Shown here one piece after another: positions 7,574 through 15,359 of a stretch of 64,000 nucleotides of DNA. The notes below the pieces were generated by a model, which saw nothing but the letters and a program-made list of their open reading frames with translations, made no database searches and was not told the origin of the DNA. Source of the DNA: Desulfuromonadaceae bacterium (GTDB lineage Bacteria > Desulfobacterota > Desulfuromonadia > Geobacterales > Pseudopelobacteraceae); assembly GCA_028681335.1 (NCBI GenBank), contig JAQUIT010000004.1, positions 186,001-250,000 on the forward strand. The letters are read 5' to 3'. Every line of letters starts with the position of its first letter. The stretch's first letter is position 1. Both the position numbers and the translations under genes were made by a program.

Positions 7574-8184
7574 ACTTCCTCTTCCACATGCTGCTTTCCG
7601 GTGATGATGATCAGCTTATGGTGGGCAATTTCATGGGGGATTTTGTCAAGGGGCCGCTTCAGGAACGTTTCTCGCCAACTATCCGTCAGGGAGTGGCGCT
7701 GCACCGGCGCATAGATTCGTATGCCGAACGTCATCCGCTTTTCCGCCGGAGCCGACAACGCATTTCACAGGATTACGGCCTCTATCGCGGCGTGATGGTT
7801 GATATGTTCTACGATTATTATCTGGTAAACGCTTGGGATGAGTGGTGCGACGAACCGCTGGGAGAGTTTCTGATCAGGACACGCACCGTGGTCGAGAACA
7901 ACATGAGTTCTCTGCCGACGGAGATGCACCGGCTCGTGCCGGTTATTTTTGAAGAGCTGTTGCCGACATACGGTACGGTGGAAGGCATTGCCACAGCACT
8001 CAGCCGCCTCTCACGCCGCATCACGCGTTCCAATCCTTTGAGTGGCGGCGAAGAGGAGCTGCTGCTTCATCATGATACCCTGCGTGATGATTTCCGTGGC
8101 TTTACGCCGGAGGTGTTTCGTTTTGCCGGCGAGATCATCACCGCATTCACTCCGTCCACATTTACCGTTGAAGAGACCTTTTAG
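7570..8184 (+). CDS. ACP phosphodiesterase-like protein (DUF479, AcpH family)
   Basis: The 204-residue product begins MNFLFHMLLSGDDDQLMVGNFMGDFVKG and continues with GVALHRRIDSYAERHPLFRRSR and GVMVDMFYDYYLVNAW. These His/Asp segments are characteristic of the AcpH family. AcpH removes the 4'-phosphopantetheine group from holo-acyl carrier protein and belongs to an HD-like metal-dependent phosphodiesterase group. The length is normal. It overlaps the NRDE gene by four bases and is presumably translated by re-initiation. Confidence 0.85.
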   Translation: MNFLFHMLLSGDDDQLMVGNFMGDFVKGPLQERFSPTIRQGVALHRRIDSYAERHPLFRRSRQRISQDYGLYRGVMVDMFYDYYLVNAWDEWCDEPLGEFLIRTRTVVENNMSSLPTEMHRLVPVIFEELLPTYGTVEGIATALSRLSRRITRSNPLSGGEEELLLHHDTLRDDFRGFTPEVFRFAGEIITAFTPSTFTVEETF

Positions 8185-8268
8185 GAACAAAGCAGATGAT
8201 TTGCACCGCCCCTCCAGATTAGAATAAGACCTTCGTTATCTGATTTTGTAAGTAGCTATTTCTCCGTG

Positions 8269-8277
8269 TTATCCACA
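8269..8277 (+). promoter_or_regulatory. DnaA box, perfect consensus
   Basis: The sequence TTATCCACA matches the high-affinity DnaA box exactly. It is the first of two perfect boxes in this intergenic region, 190 bases apart and in the same orientation. Confidence 0.6.
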
Positions 8278-8458
8278 CTCTTGCGGCCGTATTTGAAGCG
8301 CTGGACCGCAGCGGCTTCAAACTTTATTTCATCTACATCAAAATAACTATTGACACGATATATCGGCTAGTTACACGTACTGATTATTCATTGTGCAAAC
8401 AGATAAAGGCCTCAATAATACGGAGCATTTTGTGGAGTCTATAAACTCTTTCCACAGG

Positions 8459-8467
8459 TTATCCACA
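8459..8467 (+). promoter_or_regulatory. DnaA box, perfect consensus
   Basis: A second exact TTATCCACA, flanked on both sides by degenerate CCACA/TGTGG sites and followed within about 40 bases by an AT-rich stretch. Confidence 0.6.
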
Positions 8468-8630
8468 GGCTCTGTGGAGAGCCACCACACTCATTAACTT
8501 GTAGCAATAAATTATACATTTTTAAATTTTAGACAGAAATCTTCCACAGGATTAAACCCTCAAGGCACATTCAGTTTTTTCGTTTCAGAAGGTGCTTGCA
8601 CAGGCAACAGTGCCGATGTCATAATGCCGC

Positions 8631-9167
8631 ATGACCTCAAAGAATGAGACCCCCATAGAAGTGATCCTTGAAAAATCATCTTCCGGAACCTGGACAGTGC
8701 CCGCCCCCCCCCAACGCCAGTTCAAACCATGGCAGCGCCTGTGGCTCACATCAGGCTTAATCTACCTCTTGATACTGGCCGGAAGTTTTTACATGATCAT
8801 GCCCAACCAGGAGAGCATAGAGCGGCAAAGGGTCATGTCTGCCATGGAAGAGGTCAAGCGATACGACGGCCTGGCCTTTGCCGACGAGACACCACGGAAG
8901 ATTTATGAGGTTTCCCGCTCATTGGGATATGACAAATGGATAGGGTATGTCCGCTCCGAGTACCATATCGGGCCGGAGGGCAATGCTGGTTTCAACTGGG
9001 TTGATAAAGTCTACCGCGACGCTCTCTCCGACCTTCCGGCAAAACGGAAACTTGGGGTGATGATCAGTATTGTCGCCTGGCTGATACCCATGTCGGCATT
9101 GTATGCAATGGGCCTGGTCGTGGATTGGATCAAACGACGGGCCAGAACCATCATCAAAGAGCGATAA
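8631..9167 (+). CDS. Two-pass membrane protein of unknown function
   Basis: The 178-residue protein has a cytoplasmic N-terminal part (1-36, with a Pro-rich stretch) and a transmembrane segment at about 37-58 (LWLTSGLIYLLILAGSFYMI). A loop of about 80 residues follows, predicted outside, then a second segment at about 141-163 (GVMISIVAWLIPMSALYAMG) and a basic tail (IKRRARTIIKER). No family is recognised. No strong ribosome-binding site precedes the ATG. The DnaA-box region lies directly upstream. Confidence 0.6.
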   Translation: MTSKNETPIEVILEKSSSGTWTVPAPPQRQFKPWQRLWLTSGLIYLLILAGSFYMIMPNQESIERQRVMSAMEEVKRYDGLAFADETPRKIYEVSRSLGYDKWIGYVRSEYHIGPEGNAGFNWVDKVYRDALSDLPAKRKLGVMISIVAWLIPMSALYAMGLVVDWIKRRARTIIKER

Positions 9168-9249
9168 GATCAGGGCTGCCTGCAAAGCTTACGCATACCG
9201 GGTACATCCCAGCACTGGCAGGTCAGATAACAGCGCAGTTTCCCACGAA

Positions 9250-9987
9250 TCATCTCCCGATAACGTTCGGTTCAGCCAGCAGCAGTCTGTTTTTCGGAGT
9301 AATTTCCACAGGTATCAACTGAGTAGACACTTTATACCCCCGGGAACGCAGCCGTGACACCCTGGCGGCATCCATAGCAAGCGGACCATCCATCCACCCC
9401 TCAAGACCGCCGAGATCGGCACCCTTCAGATTATGGCAGCAGGGCAGTACGGCAATAACAGCCCCGGCTTCAACCGCCTTGTCGATAATCACATCCGTAA
9501 GCCCGCCACAGGCATGAGCAGAGACAACCAGATCGTTAGTATGCAACTGCACATCATTAATGTCGGTTTCCAGAAACCGGACACGATTCTTCAAACGGGG
9601 CCAGGCGGCGTTTAATGTTTCCGTTAATGTAGCAGCACTCTTGGGTAAGCACCGGTCTACAGCCAGAGCGACTGGCGAACTGTCATCCAGTAGCAGCAGG
9701 ATCTGGGCCAGCAGCCCATGACCACAGGCCAGATCAACGACACGCCTGCCTCTGAAACGGCGACGCACCCGACGGGCAACCTCCCACGCTTCGTACAGCT
9801 CTTTACGCGGCAGGCAACCGGCCTGGCAGACAGTCCGGGCAATGGCATCAAAAAGGGTCTCACCGCCAAAGAGGTGAAGATCCTTTCCGGTCAGACGGCT
9901 TCGTGACGAACGGTCCAGGGAGTTGACGTTTATGTGTTCAGGGCTTGGTAGAGGCATGTATTCCGATGGTGATGGGTTTGCCGTCAA
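9250..9987 (-). CDS. Class I SAM-dependent methyltransferase (Methyltransf_32 type)
   Basis: The 245-residue protein shows the SAM-binding motif VVDLACGHGLLAQILL (about residues 83-98), an acidic loop (LAVDRCLP), FLETDIND and the block VVSAHACGGLTDVIIDKAVEAGAVIAVLPCC. The ACGG and PCCH elements are typical of the group that includes the GSTCD C-terminal domain. The substrate is unknown. The start is uncertain: the frame opens with TTG at 9987, and an ATG ten codons later (MPLPSPEHIN) is an alternative. It stands alone, convergent with the membrane protein gene to its left. Confidence 0.75.
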   Translation of the reverse strand: MTANPSPSEYMPLPSPEHINVNSLDRSSRSRLTGKDLHLFGGETLFDAIARTVCQAGCLPRKELYEAWEVARRVRRRFRGRRVVDLACGHGLLAQILLLLDDSSPVALAVDRCLPKSAATLTETLNAAWPRLKNRVRFLETDINDVQLHTNDLVVSAHACGGLTDVIIDKAVEAGAVIAVLPCCHNLKGADLGGLEGWMDGPLAMDAARVSRLRSRGYKVSTQLIPVEITPKNRLLLAEPNVIGR

Positions 9988-10148
9988 CTGCGGCGGTGGT
10001 AGCGGGTTTCCCCGCGTACTGGCGACGACAGGAATTTTGCCGGATGCTAATTGAGTGGTTATTTCAGGTCAATTTTAATGCAGAGATTGTTGCCTTTTAT
10101 TTCAACTGCCATTGCCATGAGCTGGCCACGCTTTTTCAAATGCCACGT

Positions 10149-11114
10149 TCACTCTCTGACCGAAAAACGGTCGATAGCATTGACACGGCTGATCTCAACC
10201 CTGTCTGTTGAACCATCTGGATAGACCTCGCTTGCAAGCCATGAAAGCTCTTCGTTCTCACGAACACCTGGCACGCTGATCCACCACGATTTGCTGCCAC
10301 CTTGCGAGCCGTCACTCCAGCGGTAGCCACGCTGTTTCAGGAGATCCTTTTTATCAAAGGGGGCGCCTACAGCACTGATTCTGGCTGACACCTCCGCATA
10401 GGTATCCAGCAAGGCTTTGAAGACCGGGGTGTCGCTTACCGGCAGCCTTCCCAACAGGATTCCGAGCACCCCTTCGGCGTCATCCAGAGCACGGTGTGCG
10501 TTTATAAACAGGCCAAACTTGAAGAGCAGATATTCCAGGACCCTCGTGGAGATTCTCTCTGCCTGCCAGTCGATCTGATTAACAGTACATGCCCACGGAA
10601 GAGTTGCGAAAGCCTGGTAACGATTCTCGACAAATTTCCGGTCAAAAGCGGCGTTATGGGCAATCACCACCGATGCCTGGCTTGCAATACGGTTTACCTG
10701 ATCATCGTCAAAAGATTGTCCCCTGACCATATCGTCCGTAATGCCGGTAATCTCGATGATTTCTTGCTGAAGCGGTCGCCCCGGGTCTTCGAAGCCGTTG
10801 TAGCGGTCGGTTATCCGGATGATCTCCGCCGTCACCGGATCGTATTCGAATGCGACGATTCCCAGTTCAATGATTTTATCTTCAGCGTAGTTGAGGCCGG
10901 TCGTCTCCGTGTCGAGGCAAATGCCAACCTTTGAACCCTGAACGGATCTTCCGCTGAAACCGCTCTCTTTCTCCAGGTTCAGCTTGCGCAACACTGAAAA
11001 TTCACCGGTGGCACGAAGTGCCGTTATGGCGATCTCCGCTTCCAGTGCGTTCATTGGGTCCTTCTGAAAGTCTCTCGCTTTGGATGCTTTTAGCTGTTTT
11101 GATGAATGTGCCAT
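10149..11114 (-). CDS. DnaQ-like 3'-5' exonuclease
   Basis: The 321-residue protein has a DEDDh exonuclease domain: GICLDTETTGLNY (Asp68, Glu70), IVAFEYDPVT, EIIEITGITDDMVRG, VVIAHNAAFDRKF and HRALDDAEGVLGIL. These are the ExoI, ExoII and ExoIII motifs of the polymerase III epsilon family. A further C-terminal module (KKDLLKQRGYRWSDGS...KSWWISV) occurs in other stand-alone exonucleases of this kind. Proofreading within the replicase is possible, but the extra domain suggests a separate repair or nucleotide-scavenging role. It starts two bases after the yaiI-type gene stops, so the two are probably co-translated. Confidence 0.85.
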   Translation of the reverse strand: MAHSSKQLKASKARDFQKDPMNALEAEIAITALRATGEFSVLRKLNLEKESGFSGRSVQGSKVGICLDTETTGLNYAEDKIIELGIVAFEYDPVTAEIIRITDRYNGFEDPGRPLQQEIIEITGITDDMVRGQSFDDDQVNRIASQASVVIAHNAAFDRKFVENRYQAFATLPWACTVNQIDWQAERISTRVLEYLLFKFGLFINAHRALDDAEGVLGILLGRLPVSDTPVFKALLDTYAEVSARISAVGAPFDKKDLLKQRGYRWSDGSQGGSKSWWISVPGVRENEELSWLASEVYPDGSTDRVEISRVNAIDRFSVRE

Positions 11115-11116
11115 GG

Positions 11117-11581
11117 TTAGAGCTGCCTCTTCCCACGCAGCATCTGCGTGAGCATACGGTCAAGAGATGATGCGAAGCGTTGCCGATCGGTGAGACTGAA
11201 CTGCCCCGGCCCGCCCTGCGCAAATCCTTCCGAGCGCAGTTCCATCATCAGGTCGCGCATGGAAAGCCGTTCACCGATATTTTCCTCGGTGTAGAGCTCC
11301 CCTCTGGGGTCCAGGGCGATACCACCTTTGTCAACAATTCTGGCCGCAAGGGGAATGTCAGCGGTAATTACCAGGTCTTCGGACGCGGCATGTTCGGCGA
11401 TATAGTCATCGGCCACATCAAAGCCGTCAGCGACAACGATGGATTCAATCAGTTCGGAGTTGTGCTTGCTCAGACTCTTGTTTGCCACAAGCAGGACGGG
11501 AAGAGTGAGTCTTTCGGAGGCACGAAAAATGATCTCTTTGATCACCCGTGGACAGGCATCGGCATCAACCCAAATTTTCAA
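11117..11581 (-). CDS. YaiI/YqxD family protein (UPF0178)
   Basis: The 154-residue product begins [20 protein letters not shown] and contains [19 protein letters not shown] and [22 protein letters not shown]. These are the conserved blocks of the DUF188 family, which has a PIN-like fold with Asp residues that could bind metal. The biochemical function is not established. The start codon is TTG at 11581, which overlaps the TGA stop of ihfA by two bases (TTGA), so translation is coupled. Confidence 0.9.
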   Translation of the reverse strand: MKIWVDADACPRVIKEIIFRASERLTLPVLLVANKSLSKHNSELIESIVVADGFDVADDYIAEHAASEDLVITADIPLAARIVDKGGIALDPRGELYTEENIGERLSMRDLMMELRSEGFAQGGPGQFSLTDRQRFASSLDRMLTQMLRGKRQL

Positions 11582-11865
11582 GGGGCAGACTCTCTGTTGA
11601 TCTGTTCCTTCAAAACGCTACTCGGCTTAAAGGTCAGTATCCGTCTGGCTTTAATGGTAATGGTCTCGCCGGTTTGCGGATTACGGCCACGGCGGTCAGC
11701 TTTTTGATTGACGATGAAGCTGCCGAAGCCTGATATTTTCAGGTTTTCTCCGGATTGAAGGGTACTCTTCATGAGTAAAAAAACCGCTTCCACCATCTCA
11801 ATGGATTCTTTTTTTGTCAGGCCGATCCCTTCCTGAACCTTTTCAACGATGTCTGCTTTCGTCAT
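11578..11865 (-). CDS. ihfA: Integration host factor, alpha subunit
   Basis: The 95-residue product, [25 protein letters not shown] onward, has the DNA-bending arm of the HU/IHF family: [37 protein letters not shown]. The RNPQTGE tip with its intercalating proline and the Ser/Gly pattern fit the alpha subunit. IHF bends DNA sharply at specific sites in recombination and sigma-54 promoters. A GGGAGG sequence lies four bases before the ATG at 11865; a longer frame exists but lacks support. The gene for a likely beta subunit lies 3.2 kb to the right, an unusual closeness. Confidence 0.9.
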   Translation of the reverse strand: MTKADIVEKVQEGIGLTKKESIEMVEAVFLLMKSTLQSGENLKISGFGSFIVNQKADRRGRNPQTGETITIKARRILTFKPSSVLKEQINRESAP

Positions 11866-11934
11866 TATCCCTCCCGTTAGTCCGTGTTTATACATACTAC
11901 CTTCTGGCCACATCATTTTCCACTGTTTCCATGA

Positions 11935-13911
11935 TCACCAGATATATTCCTTCGCTATCTCACGCTTGTCTTTACCGGAGAGTATATGCAGAATCCGCAG
12001 CTGTTTGAGCTTGTGGGGAGATAGCGATCCCAGAGGAATGTAGATTATTTTACGCCCCTGGCGGGCTGCCAGCTGTTTAAAGATGCTGCGGGGCGGTTTT
12101 GCCGCCACGTAAACCACATGCTTCTCGATTGAGTAATCCAGAGCGGCCATCAACAGAACCTCTGACCTCGTCGAAGCCATCTGATAATCAGGGTCCTGCC
12201 AAACGTCCATCAGACGTCGTGGCGGGTATGACAGGAGAAACCCACCGTATTCACACCGGCAGATTCCAGGCCCGACAATATTTTCAGCCGGAGCGGTGGC
12301 GTAAAAAGCCATATCCGACTCCTGTTCATGCTCGCCCAACCAGGTCATGCGGTAGGGATAGCGTTCTTTGTGGCGGTCCTCATCGAAAATGACCACCAAA
12401 CATCCTACCCCACCCTTTGCCCGCTGCTGTTCCCTGACATAGATGGCTCCTTCGTGGATATTGCGGAGTGTTTCCCGCATATCAATACCATCCAGAAGCG
12501 AAGTACTGAATTTTTCACTACGGCTTAGTTCTTCCGAGAGCTGCATATCCCCCTTGCGTTTGAGAAAGCGGCCATAGTCCTCAATAGCAATATCTTCCTG
12601 AGGATAGGAACAGATGGACGGATCATCAAAACCCTCCAGCCACTCACCGGGATGCTTTTCCCGCTTGCGTTTGAGCATGCCCGCCCGCGAGAGACTCTTG
12701 CTCCGTTTCTGGCGTGGCCGGAAACATATCTGGCGGCTGCCGCCCCAGAGCTCTTCAGGGGAGATACTGATGGTAGCAAGGTCGCTGCTCTCAGCTTGCC
12801 ACGGATAAAATGTCGCGAGACGGCAGAACGCATAGGCAAAATTGTCATCAACACATCCGCGTGCCGCTGCCAATAGTTGAAAGAGATCCGGCAACAGCAT
12901 GCCACCCTGCAATGCATAATTACGTGAGAAGCGGAAAAAAGACCGTTTCTGCCAGATGTGCACGGGTTCCCCGGTCTCCTGGCGATAGTGCCTGGCCGCC
13001 TCGCAGAAAAGGCGATAGATGAGGCGCTGCCGGTCAAGGAAAGATCCTTCTTTGCCAAGATGGCGTGCGGCCCTGAGGATGGCGTTACCCAGAAGCGTGT
13101 CTTCAGGAACGTCCTGTTTACCGCCCTGTATCAGCTCCAGAGCGTTGAAGCTTTTACGCAACCCCGAACCTCTCTCCACAGGTTCCTCGGGAAGAGGGCC
13201 ACGGCGATGCTCATAGACTGCCGATAGGAAGGGAAACTCGGCAAGTATTTCACGGCATGATTCCGGGTGCAGATTCCAGAGATTGATGCCGTCTCGCTTG
13301 ATTCGCTCCAGCGGCTCAGCCTGTGGTGCATCGAAGAGATGTTTGACCCGTTCCAGGTGGGCCATGCCGCAGACATAGAGGACCTTCCGGTACTTTTCAG
13401 CCAAGCCGCGCAGACGGAAGGCCATACCCTGTTCACGACGCTGATCCTCACGACAGGGGATCTGCCCGTCACAGGCTTTGAGGTATTCGTGGTAGTAGGC
13501 CTGTAAGCCTATGCGACAAATGCTGTAGGAATCAGGAAGCTGTTCATGATGTCTCGGATAGCTGTCGGTATCGACATCAACAAAATGCAGCGGCAGGTCA
13601 AGCTCAAGCGCCCGTCGAGCCGCCTCCACCAGTGGATCCGCCGGTTCAACGAGCAGGTAGACCGTTTCGCCATTCCCCTGTACAGAGCCCTTCTTCACCT
13701 CCGTCTGGTAGCTGATAACAGTGATTTCCGGAAGCCTACGCAGCGCTCGCACAAAAGAGGACTGGAGCGTGGCGGGCAGTTCTATAGCCACCGCATCGGG
13801 ACGTACCTGATGAAATGCCATACGCACCAACTGGGCAAACTCCATCCGATAATGAAGCACCGGCAGGGCATGAATTGGTCCAAATGTTTCAAGATAGAGG
13901 CGCTGTGTCAT
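11935..13911 (-). CDS. Large TraB/TIKI-like protein, partner of a MoxR-type ATPase
   Basis: The N-terminal 200 residues resemble the TraB/PrgY/GumN/TIKI superfamily: a first GxxH motif (GPIH, 11-14), a conserved Glu in VAIELP (44) and a second GxxH in VCGMAHLERV (182-185). In that superfamily these His and Glu residues bind metal for proteolysis or a related reaction. The remaining 450 residues contain KR-rich segments and IYVREQQRAKGGVGCLVVIFDEDRH and do not match a family I know. The arrangement recalls the DUF5682-like partners of MoxR ATPases. It follows the AAA+ gene after three bases and is surely co-expressed. No VWA or SWIM gene, often found with such pairs, is present. Confidence 0.6.
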   Translation of the reverse strand: MTQRLYLETFGPIHALPVLHYRMEFAQLVRMAFHQVRPDAVAIELPATLQSSFVRALRRLPEITVISYQTEVKKGSVQGNGETVYLLVEPADPLVEAARRALELDLPLHFVDVDTDSYPRHHEQLPDSYSICRIGLQAYYHEYLKACDGQIPCREDQRREQGMAFRLRGLAEKYRKVLYVCGMAHLERVKHLFDAPQAEPLERIKRDGINLWNLHPESCREILAEFPFLSAVYEHRRGPLPEEPVERGSGLRKSFNALELIQGGKQDVPEDTLLGNAILRAARHLGKEGSFLDRQRLIYRLFCEAARHYRQETGEPVHIWQKRSFFRFSRNYALQGGMLLPDLFQLLAAARGCVDDNFAYAFCRLATFYPWQAESSDLATISISPEELWGGSRQICFRPRQKRSKSLSRAGMLKRKREKHPGEWLEGFDDPSICSYPQEDIAIEDYGRFLKRKGDMQLSEELSRSEKFSTSLLDGIDMRETLRNIHEGAIYVREQQRAKGGVGCLVVIFDEDRHKERYPYRMTWLGEHEQESDMAFYATAPAENIVGPGICRCEYGGFLLSYPPRRLMDVWQDPDYQMASTRSEVLLMAALDYSIEKHVVYVAAKPPRSIFKQLAARQGRKIIYIPLGSLSPHKLKQLRILHILSGKDKREIAKEYIW

Positions 13912-13914
13912 GGC

Positions 13915-14733
13915 TCAGTCGAGGTAGGAGAGAGCTTCGTTTCCGAGGACGCGGGTGACGGATAGTCTCAACAACTCCGTTGGTGGAGTGCCGCCCGCAG
14001 CAGACATCTTGAGCGCATAGCGAGCGATATTGATACCGTCCCTCACGGAATAGAGTTCATCATTCTTGTGGGCACGTTGTAGGAAGGTGACCACATATTT
14101 CAGGATTTCACTGTCGGCAAATGGCAGGTTTTCCTTGAGAATGGTCAACTCCTCATCCGCCTCTGGAAAGTCGATATATATCTGGGGCTGCAACCGTGAG
14201 TGGATATACTCCGGGATCTCGAACGTCGAAGCGTCTTCATTCATGGTGACGACGATACGGAAATCCCGCTCGGCAGGTATGCGCAGGCCGGTGACAATCG
14301 ACTCCACATAGCGGCGGTCATCCAGGAGCGGCGCCAGCGAAGCCCACGCTTTTTCGCTCATGCGGTTACCTTCATCCAGAATCAGTATACCGCCGGTAAG
14401 CATGGCCGAGACCAGTGACGAAGCAGCATACTGGATCTTGGCGTCGGGACCGATCACCGGAGTGACAATCAGATCTTCAGGCCGCGTGTCCATAGTTGCT
14501 TGAAACAGGTATACCGGTCTTTCCAGGCGTTTTGCGGCAGCATATGCAAGCGTGGTTTTCCCCACGCCAGGCTTTCCGATCAGCCGGGGATTGAAGGGGA
14601 TGTCACGCTCGTCAATAACCATCCAGGCCGCCAGGAGTTGCAAAAGCAACTCATCCTGCCCAACCCACTGCAGATTGAGCTCTACCGGCCTGGCGAGAGA
14701 AAGTGTAATACCGTCAACTGTTACCTGATTCAT
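13915..14733 (-). CDS. MoxR-type AAA+ ATPase
   Basis: The 272-residue protein carries Walker A GKPGVGKT (53-60), Walker B ILILDEGNRM (116-125), a sensor-1 region VVTMNEDAS and a C-terminal lid. MoxR AAA+ proteins act as chaperones that remodel or activate a partner protein, often one with a VWA domain. I start it at the ATG at 14733, which has GGAG eight bases upstream; a longer frame begins at 14775. The only partner visible here is the TraB/TIKI-like gene three bases downstream. Confidence 0.85.
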   Translation of the reverse strand: MNQVTVDGITLSLARPVELNLQWVGQDELLLQLLAAWMVIDERDIPFNPRLIGKPGVGKTTLAYAAAKRLERPVYLFQATMDTRPEDLIVTPVIGPDAKIQYAASSLVSAMLTGGILILDEGNRMSEKAWASLAPLLDDRRYVESIVTGLRIPAERDFRIVVTMNEDASTFEIPEYIHSRLQPQIYIDFPEADEELTILKENLPFADSEILKYVVTFLQRAHKNDELYSVRDGINIARYALKMSAAGGTPPTELLRLSVTRVLGNEALSYLD

Positions 14734-14881
14734 ATCAATAGCTCCATATGTTACGCTGTATTCAAGCCCATACATGTAATTTCTTCAGCAATTTGACCAC
14801 ACTATGGCGGCGAAGACAATCGTTGTTGTTCTCCCGACAAGACCGGTAATTCATCGTCGGTATCTGCGGCTCTGTACTCTC

Positions 14882-14926
14882 AAACTAAAACAGGACCATG
14901 CTGGTTGCATGACCCTGTTTTAGTTT
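14882..14926 (-). terminator. Rho-independent terminator of tRNA-Leu
   Basis: A perfect 13-base inverted repeat (AAACTAAAACAGG and its complement) encloses a second, smaller stem with CATGC/GCATG. On the minus strand it ends in a T-rich stretch (TTTTAGTTT). It lies 24 bases past the 3' end of the tRNA gene and so ends the transcript that carries ihfB and tRNA-Leu. Confidence 0.85.
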
Positions 14927-14949
14927 ATTCAGTGATTCTAGATAGTTGG

Positions 14950-15036
14950 TGGTGCCCGAAGCCGGAATCGAACCGGCACAGAGTTTCCTCCGAGGGATTT
15001 TAAGTCCCTTGCGTCTACCAGTTCCGCCATTCGGGC
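14950..15036 (-). tRNA. tRNA-Leu, anticodon UAA
   Basis: Read leftward, the sequence begins GCCCGAA and ends TTCGGGC A CCA, so the acceptor stem is perfect and CCA is encoded. The anticodon arm is AGGGA CTTAAAA TCCCT, giving anticodon TAA. The D arm (GCGGAACTGGTAGACGC), the long variable arm (CGGAGGAAACTCTGTG) and the T arm (CCGG TTCGATT CCGG) are as expected for a type II leucine tRNA. The gene is 22 bases past the stop of ihfB, suggesting read-through co-transcription. Confidence 0.97.
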
Positions 15037-15057
15037 AAAATTACGGTAGCCTGTTTA

Positions 15058-15336
15058 TCAACAGTTTACGCGTTCTTTAAGCTCTTTACCGGTTTTGAAG
15101 AAAGGCGTCTTCTTTGATGGAATACGCACAACTTCACCGCTTTTAGGATTTCTCGCCTCACGTCCAAGACGCTCACGAATAGTGAAACTGCCGAATCCGC
15201 GGATTTCTACTTTATCACCGGATTTAAGTGCCTCTTCAATTGAGTCAAAAACAGTATTGACAACAATTTCCGAAACCTTGACATTCAGCATTCCGTGCGA
15301 TTGAACTAGTTTTTCAATGAGTTCACTTTTGGTCAT
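15058..15336 (-). CDS. ihfB: Integration host factor, beta subunit (HU/IHF family)
   Basis: The 92-residue product MTKSELIEKLVQSHGMLNVKVSEI onward has the HU/IHF arm GFGSFTIRERLGREARNPKSGEVVRIPSKKTPFFKTGKELKERV. The RNPKSGE tip and PSKKTPFFK pattern match the beta subunit. It lies directly downstream of rpsA, the same order as in E. coli (aroA-cmk-rpsA-ihfB). GAGGG precedes the ATG at 15336 by four bases. It would form the heterodimer with the alpha subunit encoded nearby. Confidence 0.9.
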   Translation of the reverse strand: MTKSELIEKLVQSHGMLNVKVSEIVVNTVFDSIEEALKSGDKVEIRGFGSFTIRERLGREARNPKSGEVVRIPSKKTPFFKTGKELKERVNC

Positions 15337-15359
15337 ACGTCCCTCTGGCACACAGTAGA

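Larger units (their letters stand above)
8185..8630. other. 446-base non-coding region with DnaA boxes
   Basis: Two perfect DnaA boxes (TTATCCACA) occur at 8269-8277 and 8459-8467. Related sites lie nearby: CTTTCCACA about ten bases before the second, TGTGGAGAG just after it, TGTGGAGTC at about 8431 and TCTTCCACA at about 8540. A very AT-rich stretch (TTAAATTTTAG and neighbours) follows at about 8490-8545. This resembles an origin or a DnaA-binding locus. However, no dnaA or dnaN is nearby, and the genes to the right point leftward. Confidence 0.5.

Noticed and set aside
8185..8630. Calling the DnaA-box region the chromosomal origin
   Set aside because: No dnaA, dnaN or gyrB genes are near, and genes to the right are transcribed toward the site, the reverse of what is expected beside an origin. 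I kept it as a regulatory or DnaA-binding candidate only.
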